Assembly: GCF_002845745.1 (NCBI RefSeq)
Contig: NZ_PIUM01000009.1
Location: 62,001 to 126,000 of the forward strand
Origin: Telmatospirillum siberiense
GTDB lineage: Bacteria > Pseudomonadota > Alphaproteobacteria > Rhodospirillales > Magnetospirillaceae
Direction of reading: 5' to 3'
DNA: 64,000 nucleotides
Shown here piece after piece: positions 11,017 to 20,042 of the stretch. A program made the position numbers and the translations under genes. The notes under the pieces were generated by a model. It saw only the letters and a program-made list of their open reading frames with translations. It was not told where the DNA came from and ran no database searches. How positions within the stretch are numbered: the stretch's first letter is position 1; every line of letters begins with the position of its first letter.

Positions 11017-11310
11017 ATGACGACCAAGGTCGAGCCGCTCGGATTATACCTTAGCGCCATTCCTCTCCAGCGAGCCAGAGTATCGCCGTCCCAAGACCGG
11101 GAGAAAAGCCGTCGGATCCTCGTCCATCGCTACAAGGTCGGGCAGGTTTTGCATTATTCGCCCGGCATCTTCGAGGCCGTGGCGTGGCAAGGCCTCTATC
11201 GCGTCGTTCGTTTGCTGCCCGCCGAAGGGGGCGATAATCAGTACCGCCTCAAGAACGAGGCCGACGGACATGAACGCGTTGTCCGCGAGAGTCAGCTCTC
11301 CGCAGACTGA
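11017..11310 (+). CDS. Hypothetical protein, 97 residues
   Basis: I chose ATG 11017 because it follows a good Shine-Dalgarno (CAGGGAG) and the region before it is AT-rich and not coding-like. The C-terminal half, YKVGQVLHYSPG through GLYRVVRLLP to ERVVRESQL, reads as a small beta-rich domain. Short proteins with this pattern are common and uncharacterised in alphaproteobacteria. No membrane segment or catalytic motif is visible. It is convergent with the GH1 gene, with a shared hairpin between the stop codons. Confidence 0.6.
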   Translation: MTTKVEPLGLYLSAIPLQRARVSPSQDREKSRRILVHRYKVGQVLHYSPGIFEAVAWQGLYRVVRLLPAEGGDNQYRLKNEADGHERVVRESQLSAD

Positions 11311-11326
11311 CGGAAATAACATTCCG

Positions 11327-11365
11327 CACCAAGTCTCGATGCTTTATTGCTGTCGAGGCTTGGTG
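11327..11365. terminator. Bidirectional hairpin between convergent genes
   Basis: CACCAAG (11327-11333) and CTCGA (11335-11339) pair with TCGAG (11353-11357) and CTTGGTG (11359-11365), leaving a 13-base loop and one mismatch. The hairpin fills the gap between the unknown gene ending at 11310 and the GH1 gene ending at 11366, the expected place for a shared terminator. The T-rich tail is poor. Confidence 0.5.
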
Positions 11366-12802
11366 TCATATATTTCCGCCGTTATCTTTTATAATTTTCT
11401 GATACCAGAAATAGCTGTCTTTACGAATGCGGCGCAGGTCTTTCGGATCCCGTTCGTCGCGATCGACATATACGAGGCCGTAGCGCTTCTGATAGCCGTT
11501 CAGCCAACTGAGAATATCGGTGAAGGACCATACGCAATAGCCAAGGAGGTCGACCCCGTCGGTGATCGCTTCCCTGCATGCGGCGATATGGTCTTTCAGA
11601 TAGGCGATACGATAGTCGTCGTGGATCAGATCGCCCCTTTCCAGGCGATCGAATTCGCCCAGACCATTTTCTGTGATCAGGATCGGTAAGCCGTAGCGGG
11701 AAGAAAGGCGCCGCAGCCCGAGGCGCAACCCGGTGGGGTCGATCGCCCAGTCCCAATTGGTTGTCTCGACGTGAGGGTTGGGGCGGGTCTTGTAAAGGCC
11801 GGGCACGCCGCTGGCGGGTGTCGTCCCTTTCTCGCCCGTCGTATTGATGCCCCGCATCGTTTCCCCGTCCGGCGGATTGTCCGCATAGGTCAGGGTTTGA
11901 TAATAGTTGATCCCGATAAAGTCCGGACGGCCTTGCGCCAGCAGATCCCTATCGCCGGGGAGGATCTCCGGCGCTTCTCCCGTTTTGCGCAGATAGGCGA
12001 GAGCGGCGCCGGGATATCGGCCCAGACAATAGGTGTCCAGCCACCAATGATTGGTGAATTCCTCGGCGTTTTCAAAAGCCAGCATGTCCCGGGGGTCGGG
12101 GGAGGCGGGATAGGCGGGGGAATAGGCGAAGCTGGGTCCGATCAGGCCATCCGGGACCAGGTCACGGAAGGCCGCGATCGCCCCGGCATTGGCCAGGAAG
12201 GCGTGGTGATTGGCCTGGAAGAAGCGTTTGCGGTTCCGCACGCCGGGGGGGTGAGTCCCCAACTGGTAGGCATTGGTCAAATTGTAGTTCTGTTCGTTCA
12301 GCGATACCCAGAAGCGCACCTTTCCGGCGAGGCGCCGGAACAGCGTGACGCAATATCGTTCGAAATCGGCGACGATGCGGCGGCTTTCCCAGCCGCCATA
12401 GTCATCCTGCAGCGCCTGTGGCAGGTCCCAGTGGTAAAGCGTCAGAATGGGCTCGATATCATGTGCCCGCAGGGTGTCGATGAGCTTCTCATAAAAGGCG
12501 AGGCCGGCTTCGTTCAGCGGCCCTCGGCCATCGGGATACAGCCGGGGCCAACTGACCGAAAAACGATAGGCCTTCAGCCCCATTTCAGCCATCAACGCGA
12601 TGTCTTCCCGGAAGCGGTGATAATGGTCGACCGCCACATCACCATTGCTGCCCTGAAAGGTTCTGCCGGGCTGTTTGCAGAAACCGTCCCAGATCGACGG
12701 TCCCTTGCCGTCGACATTCCACGCTCCCTCCGCCTGATAGGCGGCCGAGGCCGCGCCCCACAGGAAGCCTTGGGGAAACCCGTCGAGTTCGTGATGGTGC
12801 AT
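11366..12802 (-). CDS. GH1 beta-glycosidase, probable 6-phospho-beta-glucosidase
   Basis: The 478-residue product is a full-length GH1 TIM-barrel enzyme: N-terminal FLWGAASAAYQAEGAW, acid/base Glu170 in SLNEQN, nucleophile Glu378 in ITENG. The aglycone and phosphate region reads ILSWLNGYQKRYGLVYVD. Plain beta-glucosidases have Glu-Trp where this protein has Ser432-Trp, and Ser432, Lys439 and Tyr441 match the S-x6-K-x-Y set that binds the sugar 6-phosphate in GH1 phospho-glycosidases. I therefore favour a phospho-glucosidase, although no PTS permease is nearby. ATG 12802 follows an AGAGGA and starts just before the conserved N-terminus; longer versions of the frame are not plausible. It is divergent from a TetR gene with palindromes between them. 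Confidence 0.85.
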   Translation of the reverse strand: MHHHELDGFPQGFLWGAASAAYQAEGAWNVDGKGPSIWDGFCKQPGRTFQGSNGDVAVDHYHRFREDIALMAEMGLKAYRFSVSWPRLYPDGRGPLNEAGLAFYEKLIDTLRAHDIEPILTLYHWDLPQALQDDYGGWESRRIVADFERYCVTLFRRLAGKVRFWVSLNEQNYNLTNAYQLGTHPPGVRNRKRFFQANHHAFLANAGAIAAFRDLVPDGLIGPSFAYSPAYPASPDPRDMLAFENAEEFTNHWWLDTYCLGRYPGAALAYLRKTGEAPEILPGDRDLLAQGRPDFIGINYYQTLTYADNPPDGETMRGINTTGEKGTTPASGVPGLYKTRPNPHVETTNWDWAIDPTGLRLGLRRLSSRYGLPILITENGLGEFDRLERGDLIHDDYRIAYLKDHIAACREAITDGVDLLGYCVWSFTDILSWLNGYQKRYGLVYVDRDERDPKDLRRIRKDSYFWYQKIIKDNGGNI

Positions 12803-12926
12803 GGGAGCGTCCTCTGCAGAGAGACCCGGAATGGAAGCGATTGCGCATGATAAATCATCCTCGGCGCTAAATGTCCGGTGAGTTTTGTCTTTTGACGTCG
12901 GCGGCGGAGTACGGTAGAAGGTTTTC

Positions 12927-12951
12927 AGAACGCGTTCTTTGAACATGTTCA
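12927..12951. promoter_or_regulatory. Tandem palindromic operator, likely for the TetR regulator
   Basis: Two perfect 12-base palindromes stand side by side: AGAACGCGTTCT (12927-12938) and TGAACATGTTCA (12940-12951), with centres 13 bases apart. A partial third copy, TGAATGTTC, follows at 12952-12960. All share the GAAC/GTTC half-site. They lie 29 bases upstream of the tetR start and in the divergent promoter region of the GH1 gene, the usual position for an autoregulatory TetR operator. Confidence 0.6.
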
Positions 12952-12979
12952 TGAATGTTCGCCGCAGAGGATTTCCGCC

Positions 12980-13609
12980 ATGCCCAGGCCGCCGCAAAGC
13001 GACGAGGAAAAAGCCCAGACCCGGTGCCGCATCCTGGATGCGGCGCGGACCTTGTTCGACGGGGACGGAATCAAGGCCGTCTCGATGCGCGCCATCGGCC
13101 GCCGGGTGGGGCTGACCGCCTCGGCGCTTTACGCCTATTTTCCCAGTAAGGTCGATTTGGTGCGCGGTCTGTGGAGCGACGCCAAGGACGATCTGACCCG
13201 CCGCCTGCAAGACATTTCCCTCGCCCATGCCGATCCGCTGGAGGCGATCCGCGCCTTGGGCGCGGCCTATGCGGCGTTCGGCATCGAGGATCCGCTGCGG
13301 TTCCGCGTGCTGTTCCTGTGGGATGACGATTCCATGAACGACGATTTCTACAGCCGGGAGGAAAACCAATCGCCCTATTTCGTTCTGCGAGACAGGGTGG
13401 CTGAGGCGATCGGGCGGGGATTGATCGCCGGACCCGACGACGCCGATCTGGTGGCGCAGGCCGTGTGGGCGTCGGTCCACGGGGTGGTGGTTCTCAACAA
13501 CACCTGCCCGGATTTTCCGTTCCGTCCGCCCGGTCTGTTGGTGTCGACCGTGATGGATGCCGCCCTTGGCGGACTCCGCCGGGGAATCGTCGAGGGAGAA
13601 GGGCGATGA
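12980..13609 (+). CDS. TetR/AcrR family transcriptional regulator
   Basis: The 209-residue protein begins with a TetR helix-turn-helix (ILDAARTLF, MRAIGRRVGLTASALYAYFPSK, about residues 17-60), followed by a variable all-alpha ligand domain with a moderately Trp/Phe-rich pocket. It overlaps the next gene (efflux adaptor) by ATGA, so it is the first gene of a tetR-adaptor-RND operon and most likely represses it in response to an efflux substrate. Two tandem palindromes precede it. The divergent GH1 gene may share the control region. Confidence 0.9.
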   Translation: MPRPPQSDEEKAQTRCRILDAARTLFDGDGIKAVSMRAIGRRVGLTASALYAYFPSKVDLVRGLWSDAKDDLTRRLQDISLAHADPLEAIRALGAAYAAFGIEDPLRFRVLFLWDDDSMNDDFYSREENQSPYFVLRDRVAEAIGRGLIAGPDDADLVAQAVWASVHGVVVLNNTCPDFPFRPPGLLVSTVMDAALGGLRRGIVEGEGR

Positions 13610-14706
13610 GCAAGCGCAAGCCTTGGACCTTGGCGGTCGGCGCCGGACTGATCTGCTGCCTTTGGGGGCTGGCCGGCTGCGATGGCTCAACCTCCGCTCC
13701 CGAACCGGAAATCAGGCCGGTCAGGACGCAGAAGATCCATTATCAATCCCTGGCCGATCTGCCCAGCCTGGTGGGCGACATCCGCCCCCATTACGAAAGC
13801 GATCTGGGCTTCAAGATTTCCGGGCGCGTTCTCGTCCGTTCCGTCCAACTGGGGACGATCGTTCATAAGGGGCAGGTCCTGGCCACCCTGGACGATCAGG
13901 ACCAGCGCAACCAGCTTCGCGCCTCCTCGGCCGATCTGGCTTCGGCGCAGGCGACCCTGGACCAGGCGGCGGCCGAGGAACGCCGCCAGATCGCGCTTCA
14001 CCAGGACGGCTGGGCCACCCAGGCGAAACTGGAATCGGCGCGGCAGGCGCGGCAGACGGCGGAAGCCGCCGCCGCCGCCGCCGCCGCCAAACTCCGGCTG
14101 GCCAAGGACCAGCTGGACTATGCGACCTTGCGCGCCCCCGAGGACGGCGCCGTCACCCAATTGGGGGCGGAGGCGGGGCAGGTCGTCTCCGCCGGACAAC
14201 TGGTGGCGCGCCTTGCCCGCCTCGATCGCAAGGACGCGGTGGTCTCGGTGGCCGAATCGGCGATCGGCGCGGTGCCGCTGAACAGTAAGGCCGATGTTTC
14301 CCTGCTGGATTTTCCCGCCGTCAAGACCAGGGGAACGGTGGCGGAAATCTCGCCCGCCGCCGACCCGGTGACGCGGACCTATACGGTCAAGGTGGCGTTG
14401 CCGGACGGGATACCCGACATGCGCCTGGGCATGTCGGCGGTGGTCCGGTTCGCCTCCCCCGAACGGCGTCTGGCGGAACTGCCCGGTGCCGCCCTGTTCC
14501 AGCAGGACGGCAAGCCGGCGATCTGGGTGGTGGAGCCCGAGCGGCTGACGGTGTCGCTGGTTCCGGTGACGTTGTACCAGATGGATGACGAGCGTCTTCT
14601 GGTCGAAGGCGGCCCGGCGGAAGGGGCCCGGGTGGTGACGGCGGGAATTCAATTCCTGCGTCCCGGACAGAAGGTCCGCCTGGCGGCTTCGGAGCCGGCG
14701 CCATGA
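13606..14706 (+). CDS. RND efflux periplasmic adaptor (membrane fusion) lipoprotein
   Basis: The 366-residue protein starts at ATG 13606, overlapping the tetR stop. A signal peptide ends in a lipobox (LAGC, Cys near residue 25), so it is lipid-anchored in the inner membrane. It has the HlyD/AcrA layout: lipoyl half (GRVLVRSVQLGTIVHKGQVLATLD), an Ala- and Gln-rich coiled coil at about residues 100-160, second lipoyl half (LRAPEDGAVTQLGAEAGQVV) and beta-barrel (ISPAADPVTRTYTVKVALP). It links the RND pump to an outer-membrane channel; no TolC gene is present in this operon, so a channel encoded elsewhere is expected. It overlaps the pump gene by ATGA. Confidence 0.92.
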   Translation: MSKRKPWTLAVGAGLICCLWGLAGCDGSTSAPEPEIRPVRTQKIHYQSLADLPSLVGDIRPHYESDLGFKISGRVLVRSVQLGTIVHKGQVLATLDDQDQRNQLRASSADLASAQATLDQAAAEERRQIALHQDGWATQAKLESARQARQTAEAAAAAAAAKLRLAKDQLDYATLRAPEDGAVTQLGAEAGQVVSAGQLVARLARLDRKDAVVSVAESAIGAVPLNSKADVSLLDFPAVKTRGTVAEISPAADPVTRTYTVKVALPDGIPDMRLGMSAVVRFASPERRLAELPGAALFQQDGKPAIWVVEPERLTVSLVPVTLYQMDDERLLVEGGPAEGARVVTAGIQFLRPGQKVRLAASEPAP

Positions 14707-17700
14707 AGGGCTTCAATCTTTCCGAATGGGCGCTGGGACACCGTTCCCTGATGATTTATCTGATGGTGATGTGCGCGGTCGCCGGCGTCTGGGCCTATGC
14801 CACCGCGGGGCGTGACGAGGATCCGCCCTTCACCATCAAGACCATGGTGGTCAAGACCCTGTGGTCCGGCGCCACCACCGACGAAACCTTGAATCAGGTC
14901 ACCGACCGCATCGAAAAGAAGCTCGAGGAACTGCCGTCGCTCGACTATCTGCAAAGCTATACGGCCCCCGGCGAATCGGTGATCTTCGTCACCTTGAAGG
15001 ATTCGACGCCCCCCGGCCAGGTGGCGGATCTCTGGTATCAGGTCCGCAAGAAGACGGGTGATATCGCCCATTCGCTGCCGCCCGACGTGCAGGGTCCCTA
15101 TTTCAACGACGAATTCGGCGACACTTTCGGGGTGATCTACGGCTTCACCGCCGACGGTTTCGGCTATCGCGACCTCAAGGACTATGTGGAGACGGTCCGG
15201 GCCGAGCTTCTGCGCCTGCCCGACGTCGGCAAGATCGATTTGATCGGGGTGCAGGAGGAAAGGGTCACCCTGGAATTTTCCAGCCGCCGGCTGGCCAATC
15301 TCGGCATCAGTCAGTCCCAGGTGATCGACAGCCTGAACGCGCAGAACGCGGTGGCTCCCGCCGGCGTGCTGGAGGGCGGGGGCGAGCGCATCCTGCTGCG
15401 GGTCAGCGGCGGTTTCCGCGACGAGGCCGATCTGGCGGCGATCAACCTGCGCAGCAACGGACGCTTTTATCGATTGGGCGACGTCGCCGACATCCATCGC
15501 GGGTTCGCAGATCCGCCCCAGCCGATGTTCAGGGTCAACGGCAAGCCGGCCATCGGTCTTTCCCTGTCGATGGCCAAGGGCGGCAACAATCTGCGCCTGG
15601 GCGAGAACATCCGCCGGCGCATGGCGGAGTTGGAGCGCGACCGCCCGATCGGCATCGAGGTCACCCAGGTGGCCGATCAGCCCGAGGTGGTGAGCCAATC
15701 GGTGCATGGTTTCGTCAAGGCGTTGACCGAGGCGGTGATCATCGTTCTCGCCGTCAGTTTCCTGAGCCTCGGCCTGAGAGCCGGCGCGGTGGTGGCTCTG
15801 TCCATTCCGCTGGTCCTGGGGGCGACCTTCGTCGGTATGAAGATGGCGGGGATCGACTTGCAGCGGGTATCGCTGGGCGCCCTGATCATCGCCCTCGGTC
15901 TTCTGGTCGATGACGCCATGATCACCGTCGAGATGATGATCAAGAAGCTCGAGGAGGGCTTCTCCCTGCTCAAGGCGGCGACCTTCGCCTACAGCTCGAC
16001 GGCCTTCCCCATGCTGACGGGGACGCTGGTGACGATGATCGGCTTCGTGCCGGTCGGGTTCGCCAACAGCAGTTCCGGCGAATATTGTTTTTCCATTTTC
16101 GCCGTCATCGCCATTGCGCTGCTCATCTCGTGGTTCGTCGCGGTGCTGTTTTCGCCGCTGATCGGGGTGGTGATCCTGCCCCGGCGTCCCAAGCCTCAGG
16201 CCGAGGGTGGCGTGGCGACACGGGTGACCGGCGGCTTCCGGCGGGTCCTGCTCTGGTGCCTGCGCCATCGGGGATGGACGATCGGCGGCACGCTGGCGCT
16301 TTTCCTGCTGTCGTTGGCCGGCGCCACGCGGCTCGAACAGCAGTTTTTTCCGGTCTCCGAACGGCCTGAACTGCTGCTCGACGTCACCTTGCCGCAAAGC
16401 GCCTCGATCCGGGCCACGGAAAAGGCCGTGGAGCGGTTGGAGACGCGGCTGGCCGCGGACAAGGATGTCGCCGGTTTCAGCTTCTATGTCGGCCAGGGCG
16501 CCGTGCGCTTCTATCTGCCGATGGACGTGCAACTCGATCACGACTACTTCGCCCAGGCCGTGGTGATCGCCCGCGATGTCCATCAGCGCGACGCCCTGGC
16601 GGCCAGGCTTCAGCGGGAAATGTCGGAAGAGCTGTCGGCGGCGGGGGCGATGGTCCGTGTCGCGCCGCTGGAACTGGGGCCGCCCGTCGGCTGGCCGCTA
16701 AAGTACCGCGTCAGCGGTCCGGACCCGGAGCGCGTGCGCCAGGCGGCGTTCGATCTGGGCAGCGTGATCGCCGCCGACCCGGCGGCGCGGACGGTGCATT
16801 TCGACTGGAACGAGCCGATCAAGACGGTGCGGCTCAAGGTCGATCAGGACAAGGCCAGGCTGCTGGGGGTGACCTCGCGGGATCTGGCGCAGGCGTTGCA
16901 GACCCTGTTCAGCGGCAAGACCATCTCGCAATTGCGCGACGCCACCTATCTGATCGACGTCCAGCTCCGTGCCCCTTCCGGCGAACGCGGCGATCTCGAC
17001 TCGCTGCGCCAGCTCCAGTTGTCGCTGGGCGGCGGCCGCAGCATTCCCTTGGGCGAAGTGGCCAAGCTCGACTATGGCATCGAGCAACCGATCGTTTGGC
17101 GGCGCCAAAGGTTGCCCACCCTGACCGTGCTCAGCGATGTGGCGGGCGGCATCCAGCCGGCGACGCTGGTCGAACGTCTGGCCCCGGCCGTCCAGCGCTT
17201 CGCCGCCGGCCTGCCCGCCGGCTACCGCGTCGAGACCGGCGGAACGGTGGAGGAAAGCGCCAAGGGTCAGGCTTCGGTCAATGCGGTGATGCCGGTGATG
17301 GTCCTGTTGATGCTGACCGTGCTGATGGTGCAACTGCAAAGCTTCCAGCGGCTGCTGCTGGTGGTCAGCGTGGCGCCGCTGGGACTGATCGGAGTGGTGG
17401 CGGCGATGCTGCCCTCCCATACTCCGATGGGGTTCGTCGCCACTTTGGGATGCATCGCCCTGATCGGCATGATCATCCGCAACTCGGTGATCCTGATCGA
17501 CCAGATCGAACACAATATCACCGGGGGGATGGAGCGTGCCCAGGCGGTGGTCGACGCCACCTGCCATCGCATGCGGCCGATCCTGCTGACGGCCTCGGCC
17601 GCCATCCTGGGGATGATTCCGATCGCCTCGGAATCGTTCTGGCGGCCTTTGGCCTATGCCATCATGGGCGGCCTAGTGGTGGCGACGCTGCTGACGCTGC

Positions 17701-17810
17701 TGTTCCTGCCGGCGGCCTATCTCACCTGGTTTGGCATCGTTGATCGCCGTGGCGGCCGGGGAGGGCGGGCGACGGCCAAGGGCAAGGAGGCGGCGCGCTC
17801 ACCGGTGTAG
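14703..17810 (+). CDS. RND efflux pump, HAE1/AcrB type
   Basis: The 1035-residue product is a full-length RND pump with an N-terminal helix, two large periplasmic loops and two blocks of membrane helices. The TM4 proton-relay motif LGLLVDDAMITVEMM is present, with the Asp pair typical of drug pumps rather than the heavy-metal class. The sequence GRDEDPPFTIKTMVVKTLWSG at the start is characteristic of the large environmental HAE1 clade. It uses the proton gradient to export amphiphilic compounds together with the adaptor encoded just upstream. The substrate cannot be inferred from sequence. Confidence 0.93.
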   Translation: MKGFNLSEWALGHRSLMIYLMVMCAVAGVWAYATAGRDEDPPFTIKTMVVKTLWSGATTDETLNQVTDRIEKKLEELPSLDYLQSYTAPGESVIFVTLKDSTPPGQVADLWYQVRKKTGDIAHSLPPDVQGPYFNDEFGDTFGVIYGFTADGFGYRDLKDYVETVRAELLRLPDVGKIDLIGVQEERVTLEFSSRRLANLGISQSQVIDSLNAQNAVAPAGVLEGGGERILLRVSGGFRDEADLAAINLRSNGRFYRLGDVADIHRGFADPPQPMFRVNGKPAIGLSLSMAKGGNNLRLGENIRRRMAELERDRPIGIEVTQVADQPEVVSQSVHGFVKALTEAVIIVLAVSFLSLGLRAGAVVALSIPLVLGATFVGMKMAGIDLQRVSLGALIIALGLLVDDAMITVEMMIKKLEEGFSLLKAATFAYSSTAFPMLTGTLVTMIGFVPVGFANSSSGEYCFSIFAVIAIALLISWFVAVLFSPLIGVVILPRRPKPQAEGGVATRVTGGFRRVLLWCLRHRGWTIGGTLALFLLSLAGATRLEQQFFPVSERPELLLDVTLPQSASIRATEKAVERLETRLAADKDVAGFSFYVGQGAVRFYLPMDVQLDHDYFAQAVVIARDVHQRDALAARLQREMSEELSAAGAMVRVAPLELGPPVGWPLKYRVSGPDPERVRQAAFDLGSVIAADPAARTVHFDWNEPIKTVRLKVDQDKARLLGVTSRDLAQALQTLFSGKTISQLRDATYLIDVQLRAPSGERGDLDSLRQLQLSLGGGRSIPLGEVAKLDYGIEQPIVWRRQRLPTLTVLSDVAGGIQPATLVERLAPAVQRFAAGLPAGYRVETGGTVEESAKGQASVNAVMPVMVLLMLTVLMVQLQSFQRLLLVVSVAPLGLIGVVAAMLPSHTPMGFVATLGCIALIGMIIRNSVILIDQIEHNITGGMERAQAVVDATCHRMRPILLTASAAILGMIPIASESFWRPLAYAIMGGLVVATLLTLLFLPAAYLTWFGIVDRRGGRGGRATAKGKEAARSPV

Positions 17811-17841
17811 CGGCCGGCCGACGCCTCGCGCGCGGCCCGCG

Positions 17842-18558
17842 TCAATTCGTCGTGCTGACCGTCCAGGCGGCGCTGGCGACGTCTTCGCGTTGTCCCAAGG
17901 CGGCGACTACGGCATCGAGTTCGTCCGGTTCGGCGGTGTTCGGCACCAGAACCGCCGCCAGCTCGACCTCGTCCTCGCCTTCGGACAGGATCTCGATTTC
18001 GCGGATCGGATAGTTGGCGCCCTCCAATTCACGGAACAGAAGTTCGCGGACGTCGGCCACAGCCGACGGGTCGCAGACGACATGGACGCGGTAGCTGGCC
18101 TCGGTCACCCGCTCGTCCATCGGTTTGCGGTTGATATGGTTGACCAAGGGGCGCAGCAGGGTGTTTCCCGCCAGGACGAAGCCGGTGAGCAGGATGGCTT
18201 CGGCGGCATATCCGGCGCCGCAGAAGGCCCCCACCGCCGCCGAACACCAGAGCGTCGCCGCCGTGTTCAACCCGCGTACATGGGTTCCCTCCTTCATGAT
18301 CACCCCGGCGCCGAGAAAGCCAATGCCCGAGACGATGTAGGAGATGATCCTGGTGGCGCCCTCTCCTCCCATCAGATGCATGCCGATGTCGGCGAAGGCG
18401 GCGGCGCCGAGCGCCACCAGGACATTCGTGCGCAATCCCGCCGTGCGCTGACGGTATTGGCGCTCAAGGCCGATCACGGTGCCGAGGACGAAAGCCACGG
18501 CCAGAACGACGAAGCTGTCGCCCAGGGAGGCGAGATCGAAAGAGGAGAACGCTCTCAA
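17842..18558 (-). CDS. MgtC/SapB family membrane protein
   Basis: The 238-residue protein has the MgtC layout. Four to five membrane helices occupy the first ~140 residues with conserved GTVIGLERQYRQRTAGLRTN, GIGFLGAGVIMKEG and GLNTAATLWCSAAVG. A cytoplasmic ACT-like C-terminal domain follows (YRVHVVCDPSAVADV to the end). MgtC proteins help survival at low magnesium or acid stress by acting on membrane energetics; in bacteria outside pathogens the role is unclear. It is convergent with the RND gene and 31 bases from it. I see no Mg-sensing leader in the short upstream region, which instead holds several hairpins next to an insertion element. Confidence 0.9.
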   Translation of the reverse strand: MRAFSSFDLASLGDSFVVLAVAFVLGTVIGLERQYRQRTAGLRTNVLVALGAAAFADIGMHLMGGEGATRIISYIVSGIGFLGAGVIMKEGTHVRGLNTAATLWCSAAVGAFCGAGYAAEAILLTGFVLAGNTLLRPLVNHINRKPMDERVTEASYRVHVVCDPSAVADVRELLFRELEGANYPIREIEILSEGEDEVELAAVLVPNTAEPDELDAVVAALGQREDVASAAWTVSTTN

Positions 18559-18754
18559 ACGGGAGATCCTTATCCTGGGAAGCGGGCCGGCGGAAAGCTA
18601 TCCCTTCGCGCGGGCGCCGGGTCAAGCCGCATTAGCGTGACATTTTCGCAAAAGGGCCCGCGCCCCGCCGGCCTTGCCGGCAATTATCGGGAATGTGCGC
18701 GAAGCGCGCAGGGCGTTGGCGCGAAGCCCAGGGTTTCGGAGAAACCCGCCCGGC

Positions 18755-18803
18755 GATTGAGGGCTCGGTGATCGGTTTCGATCACCGAGAGTTGGTATGA
18801 TAC
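18755..18803. repeat. Hairpin repeat with conserved flanks, copy 1
   Basis: An 11-base stem (CTCGGTGATCG at 18764-18774, loop GTTT, CGATCACCGAG at 18779-18789) is preceded by ATTGAGG and followed by TTGGTATGAT. Copies at 27767-27794 and 62116-62139 share the TTGAG - hairpin - GGTA(T)GA layout while the stem sequence varies. This copy directly abuts the left end of the IS630 element. Confidence 0.5.
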
Positions 18804-19968
18804 CGGCGAACCTATGAAATGACCTTCTGCAGCCACGGCTGATAGCAGAGGGTTTTGATCCGGTCTGTGTCGGCGATGAGTGCGTTCCAGGCGTCACAGC
18901 ATGCGTCAATGATGTCCTCTCGATCGGCCCAGAGGCCGAATGAAAGGAAGCGCTCGCGTAAGAACAGCCAGATTCGCTCGACCGGATTGCTTTCCGGGGA
19001 ATAGGGCGGAAGGGGGACAAGGGTGATGTTGTCGGGAGTAGCCAGGGAATTGCTGGCGTGCCAACCGGCACCATCCAAGACCATGACGGCGTGTTCGTTC
19101 GGAGGCAGTGTCTTGGCGAATTCTGCCAGGAATAGCGTCATGGTGCGGGTGGAGACTTCGGGAAGAACGAGGGCGAAACCCTCTCTGGTGACGGGCTGAA
19201 CGGCACCGAAGATATAGGTCCAATCGAAACGATGGTCGCAGAGCCCTGGCGGACGCTGTCCCCTGAGCCACCAACGGTGGCACCGTCGCCCTTTCTGCCC
19301 GACACGGGCTTCGTCCTGGAAGTACAAGGAGATTCGCTTGCCGGGGTGGGCGGACTCTGCCGCCGCTACAGCGTCGCGGAGCCCTTTTTTGAAAGCGTTC
19401 CTGCGCTTTGGCGTCGGTCTTGGGATGGACGGGACGCGCTTTCTGGCGCGACATATCCATCCGTCGCAGAATCCGGCTCAGGCTTCCGGGATGCAGCGTC
19501 TTGCCAAACTTGGCCGAAATCCAGATCGCCAGGCTGTCCCGCGTCCAGGTGCAGACTCCGTCCGCCTCAGGCTTTGGGCCTTTGAAGATGACGGTGGCCA
19601 GGCTTGCCTGTTCGGCCTCCGTCAGCCACTCGGGGCGATGCCCCTTCGGGCGATCAAACAACCCTGCGATCCCCTCGGCGTTGTAGCGCGTCACCGCATC
19701 CCGCAACGCCTGCCGTTCCATCCCGGCGAGCCCGGGCAGCCTCAGCTCGGCTCAGGCCATCCAGCGCGTTCGCTATGGCGTACGCCCGCGCCGCCGCTCG
19801 GCCATTGCCACAATGGCGCGCCCAGGACCGAAGCTCCGCCCCCGTCATTGCTTCCGATATATTGAGCCGACCCGACATGGTTCCCCCCGTATTTGGTGGA
19901 ACCTCAGTGATTCATGATCCTTGCCGTTTGGCAAGCCCGGCTGAGTCAGATCAAGCGTTCGCCGGTAT
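18800..19968 (-). mobile_element. IS630-family insertion sequence, decayed copy
   Basis: The element is bounded by perfect 12-base inverted repeats, ATACCGGCGAAC at 18800-18811 and its complement at 19957-19968; the similarity extends imperfectly to about 25 bases. Total length is about 1.17 kb, normal for IS630. The single transposase gene inside is frameshifted twice. IS630 elements insert at TA; TA occurs at both termini. A MITE at 62066-62144 carries an almost identical end. Confidence 0.8.
18812..19878 (-). pseudogene. IS630-family transposase, frameshifted
   Basis: The transposase is spread over three frames. The N-terminus (MSGRLNISEAM, start 19878) runs to the GGG near 19731-19733, where one extra base shifts the frame. 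The helix-turn-helix middle part (RNAEGIAGLFDRPKGHRPEW-type region through RQKARPVHPKTDAKAQERF) continues to the run of six A near 19385-19390, where a second +1 shift is needed. The catalytic part then reads GKRISLYFQDEARVG, VMVLDGAGWH and LPPYSPESNPVERIW, the DDE triad of IS630, ending at 18812. The A-run may be a programmed frameshift site as in some IS630 members, but the first shift has no such context, so the copy is probably inactive. Confidence 0.8.
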
Positions 19969-20042
19969 GAGTGGTGACCACAACCAAAAACCGTCAAAAA
20001 ACTTAAAAAATTTACGCCAGGAATACTTTCCCGGACGCTGGG

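Noticed and set aside
12928-12960. LexA (SOS) box candidate
   Set aside because: Alphaproteobacterial LexA sites are GTTC-N7-GTTC; here the GTTC spacings are 6 and 9. The palindromes fit a TetR operator better.
14649-16583. 644-codon minus-strand frame opposite the RND pump
   Set aside because: Antisense shadow of a high-GC gene; His-, Gln- and Arg-rich, no motif.
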